From NCBI GenBank assembly GCA_002392275.1, contig DGGQ01000165.1, positions 1-15,180 of the forward strand: 15,180 nucleotides of DNA. Direction: 5' to 3'. Each line of letters begins with the position of its first letter. Positions within the stretch are counted from its first letter, which is position 1. Made by a program: the position numbers and the translations under genes. This document shows positions 13,893 through 15,180 of this stretch, piece by piece. The DNA comes from Treponema sp. UBA3870. GTDB taxonomy: Bacteria; Spirochaetota; Spirochaetia; Treponematales; Treponemataceae. The notes beneath the pieces are model-generated. The model worked only from the letters and a program-made list of their open reading frames with translations. It ran no database searches and was not told the DNA's origin.

Positions 13893-15180
13893 CCAGAATT
13901 GCCTTGATTTCCGCTGATATTGCGTCGCAGAGAACTCCAGCATCCTTTTTGGCTGCATCAAGTGCCTGCTCTGTCTGCTGTGAGACCGGTACGCGGCTGT
14001 TTATGTAGAACTTGATTTTTGGCTCGGTTCCGCTTGGTCTTGCGCTGACAATTGTTCCGCCCTCAAGGAAGAACTGGAGGACATTGCTCTTCGGGAACTT
14101 CACATCGGTTTTTGCGGATGGATTTTCCGGGTCGAACTCGATGCTCTGCTGTATGTCGCGGATTTTGAGGACCTTTTTTCCGCCGAGAGTCTTGAGTCCC
14201 TCGTTCCTGAGCTTGGTCATGATTCCCTGCATTATACCAGGTCCCTTGATTCCCTCAAAATACTTGCTTATTGCCCTGTCCTCGAAATATCCGTACTCCA
14301 TGTACATGTCGTTCAGATGCTCCAGGAGGCTCTTTCCCTTGCTTGCCCAGTAGAGAGTCATCTCTGCGCACATTGCGGCTGCGCTTACACCGTCCTTGTC
14401 GCGGACTTCTGTTTCCACAAGGTATCCGTAGCTTTCTTCAAGACCGAACACGTAGTTCTTGGCTCCGGTCTTCTCGTATTCGCCCTCGAGATAGGCAATC
14501 CACTTGAATCCTGTGAGAACCTCGTCAAGCGCGACTCCGTATTTCTTTGATATGAAATCCACAAACGGGCTTGTGACTATCGAGCGAATCAGGGCAGGGT
14601 TCTTTGGCATCTTGTTGAATTCCTTCTTTGAAAGAAGGACGTAATCAGCAAGAAGGGCACCCATCTGGTTTCCTGAGACAAGGACATAGTTTCCGTTTTT
14701 GTCCGGGAATGCTGTTCCAAAGCGGTCGGCATCGGGGTCGGTTGCCATGACGACATCGGCATTTTCCTTTTTGGCAAGCTCCACGGCCATCTTGAGTGCG
14801 GGCGCTTCCTCCGGGTTCGGTTTTTCTACGGTCGGGAAATCACCGTTTCCTTCACGCTGCTCCGGGACCGTTATGACGTTGAGCCCCAAATCGCCAAGGA
14901 CTTTTTCCACATGCATTGCGCCTGTTCCATGGAGCGGTGTGTAGACGACCTTTACGGACGATGCCTTTTCGCGGATGAGTTCGGGGCGGTAGAGGTTCTG
15001 CTTAATCATGGACTGGAATTTTTCGTCAACGTCCTTGTCAATCAGGACAATCTTTCCTGCCTTGATTGCCTCTTCCCTGTCAATCAGCTTGACCTCTTTG
15101 ACAGCGTTCACCTCGTTGATTATGCCCTTGTCGTGTGGCTCAACAACCTGCGCACCGTCAGCCCAGTATGCCTTGTATCC
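13879..15180 (-). CDS. Alpha-D-phosphohexomutase (phosphoglucomutase/phosphomannomutase), 5' end outside window
   Basis: The enzyme moves phosphate between C1 and C6 of hexoses and links glycolysis to sugar-nucleotide synthesis. The frame is open to the right edge, where the first residues GYKAYWADGAQVVEPHDKG match the family, so the GTG at 15111 is internal. The 433 visible residues contain PLHGTGA (about 82-88), the metal loop ATDPDADRFG (about 146-155), TGFKWIAYLEG, the sugar-binding GLEESYGYL and the C-terminal phosphate-binding RPSGTEPKIKFYI. The N-terminal part with the catalytic phosphoserine loop (roughly 150 residues by comparison with PgcA-type enzymes) is off the edge. It most resembles PgcA-type phosphoglucomutases, but specificity for glucose or mannose cannot be settled here. 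Its last 14 bases overlap the exonuclease gene. Confidence 0.95.
   Translation of the reverse strand, partial: GYKAYWADGAQVVEPHDKGIINEVNAVKEVKLIDREEAIKAGKIVLIDKDVDEKFQSMIKQNLYRPELIREKASSVKVVYTPLHGTGAMHVEKVLGDLGLNVITVPEQREGNGDFPTVEKPNPEEAPALKMAVELAKKENADVVMATDPDADRFGTAFPDKNGNYVLVSGNQMGALLADYVLLSKKEFNKMPKNPALIRSIVTSPFVDFISKKYGVALDEVLTGFKWIAYLEGEYEKTGAKNYVFGLEESYGYLVETEVRDKDGVSAAAMCAEMTLYWASKGKSLLEHLNDMYMEYGYFEDRAISKYFEGIKGPGIMQGIMTKLRNEGLKTLGGKKVLKIRDIQQSIEFDPENPSAKTDVKFPKSNVLQFFLEGGTIVSARPSGTEPKIKFYINSRVPVSQQTEQALDAAKKDAGVLCDAISAEIKAILDAAK

Noticed and set aside
15109..15111. GTG 15111 as start of the phosphohexomutase
   Set aside because: The frame continues to the window edge with family sequence (GYKAYWADGAQ), so the true start is outside.
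1..15180. CRISPR array, tRNA or rRNA gene, riboswitch, prophage or toxin-antitoxin module
   Set aside because: No regularly spaced repeats, cloverleaf-like stretches, ribosomal signatures or related proteins were seen on either strand.

Overview
The window looks like ordinary chromosomal DNA from a spirochaete of the Treponema group. The reasons are a lipobox of spirochaetal type, a run of pnp, LptF/LptG-type permeases and tgt in one block (an order I recall from Borrelia and Treponema chromosomes), and moderate GC content with long A and T runs. The genus is an inference from gene content; no rRNA or other marker is present.

Left half, plus strand. The 3' part of pnp (1-795) ends in a very clear intrinsic terminator (854-891). 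A tightly packed cluster follows: an M16B zinc peptidase (942-2198), dUTPase (2195-2647), two LptF/LptG-family permeases (2666-3847 and 3844-4914), tRNA-guanine transglycosylase (4927-6069) and, after a 58-base gap, a secreted HEAT-repeat protein (6128-7618). Two junctions are 4-base ATGA stop/start overlaps and two others are shorter than 20 bases, so the first five genes should be co-transcribed.

Middle. The convergent junction (7619-7773) is almost filled by a 117-base imperfect palindrome (7627-7743). It is the most unusual non-coding object here: a long hairpin with seven G.U pairs that form only in plus-strand RNA, or a decayed MITE-like repeat.

Right half, minus strand. A textbook promoter (13141-13169) drives pta (12063-13097), then a CapA-type lipoprotein (10752-12044), a DEAH-box HrpA-like helicase (8173-10761) and a small, very acidic protein (7774-8145), all overlapping or closely spaced. 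Upstream lies a second unit: a phosphohexomutase cut by the right edge (13879-15180), overlapped by a DnaQ-type exonuclease (13212-13892) that ends in a beta-clamp-binding-like motif.

Functionally the window mixes RNA processing (PNPase, Tgt, DEAH helicase), nucleotide hygiene and replication fidelity (dUTPase, exonuclease), envelope transport (LptFG) and central carbon metabolism (Pta, phosphohexomutase). I see no tRNA, rRNA, CRISPR array, intact insertion sequence, phage gene or obvious defence system. The points worth following are the palindrome, the Lpt-type permeases in a lineage whose best-studied members lack LPS, the uncharacterised C-terminal part of the helicase with its acidic partner gene, and several start-site corrections.
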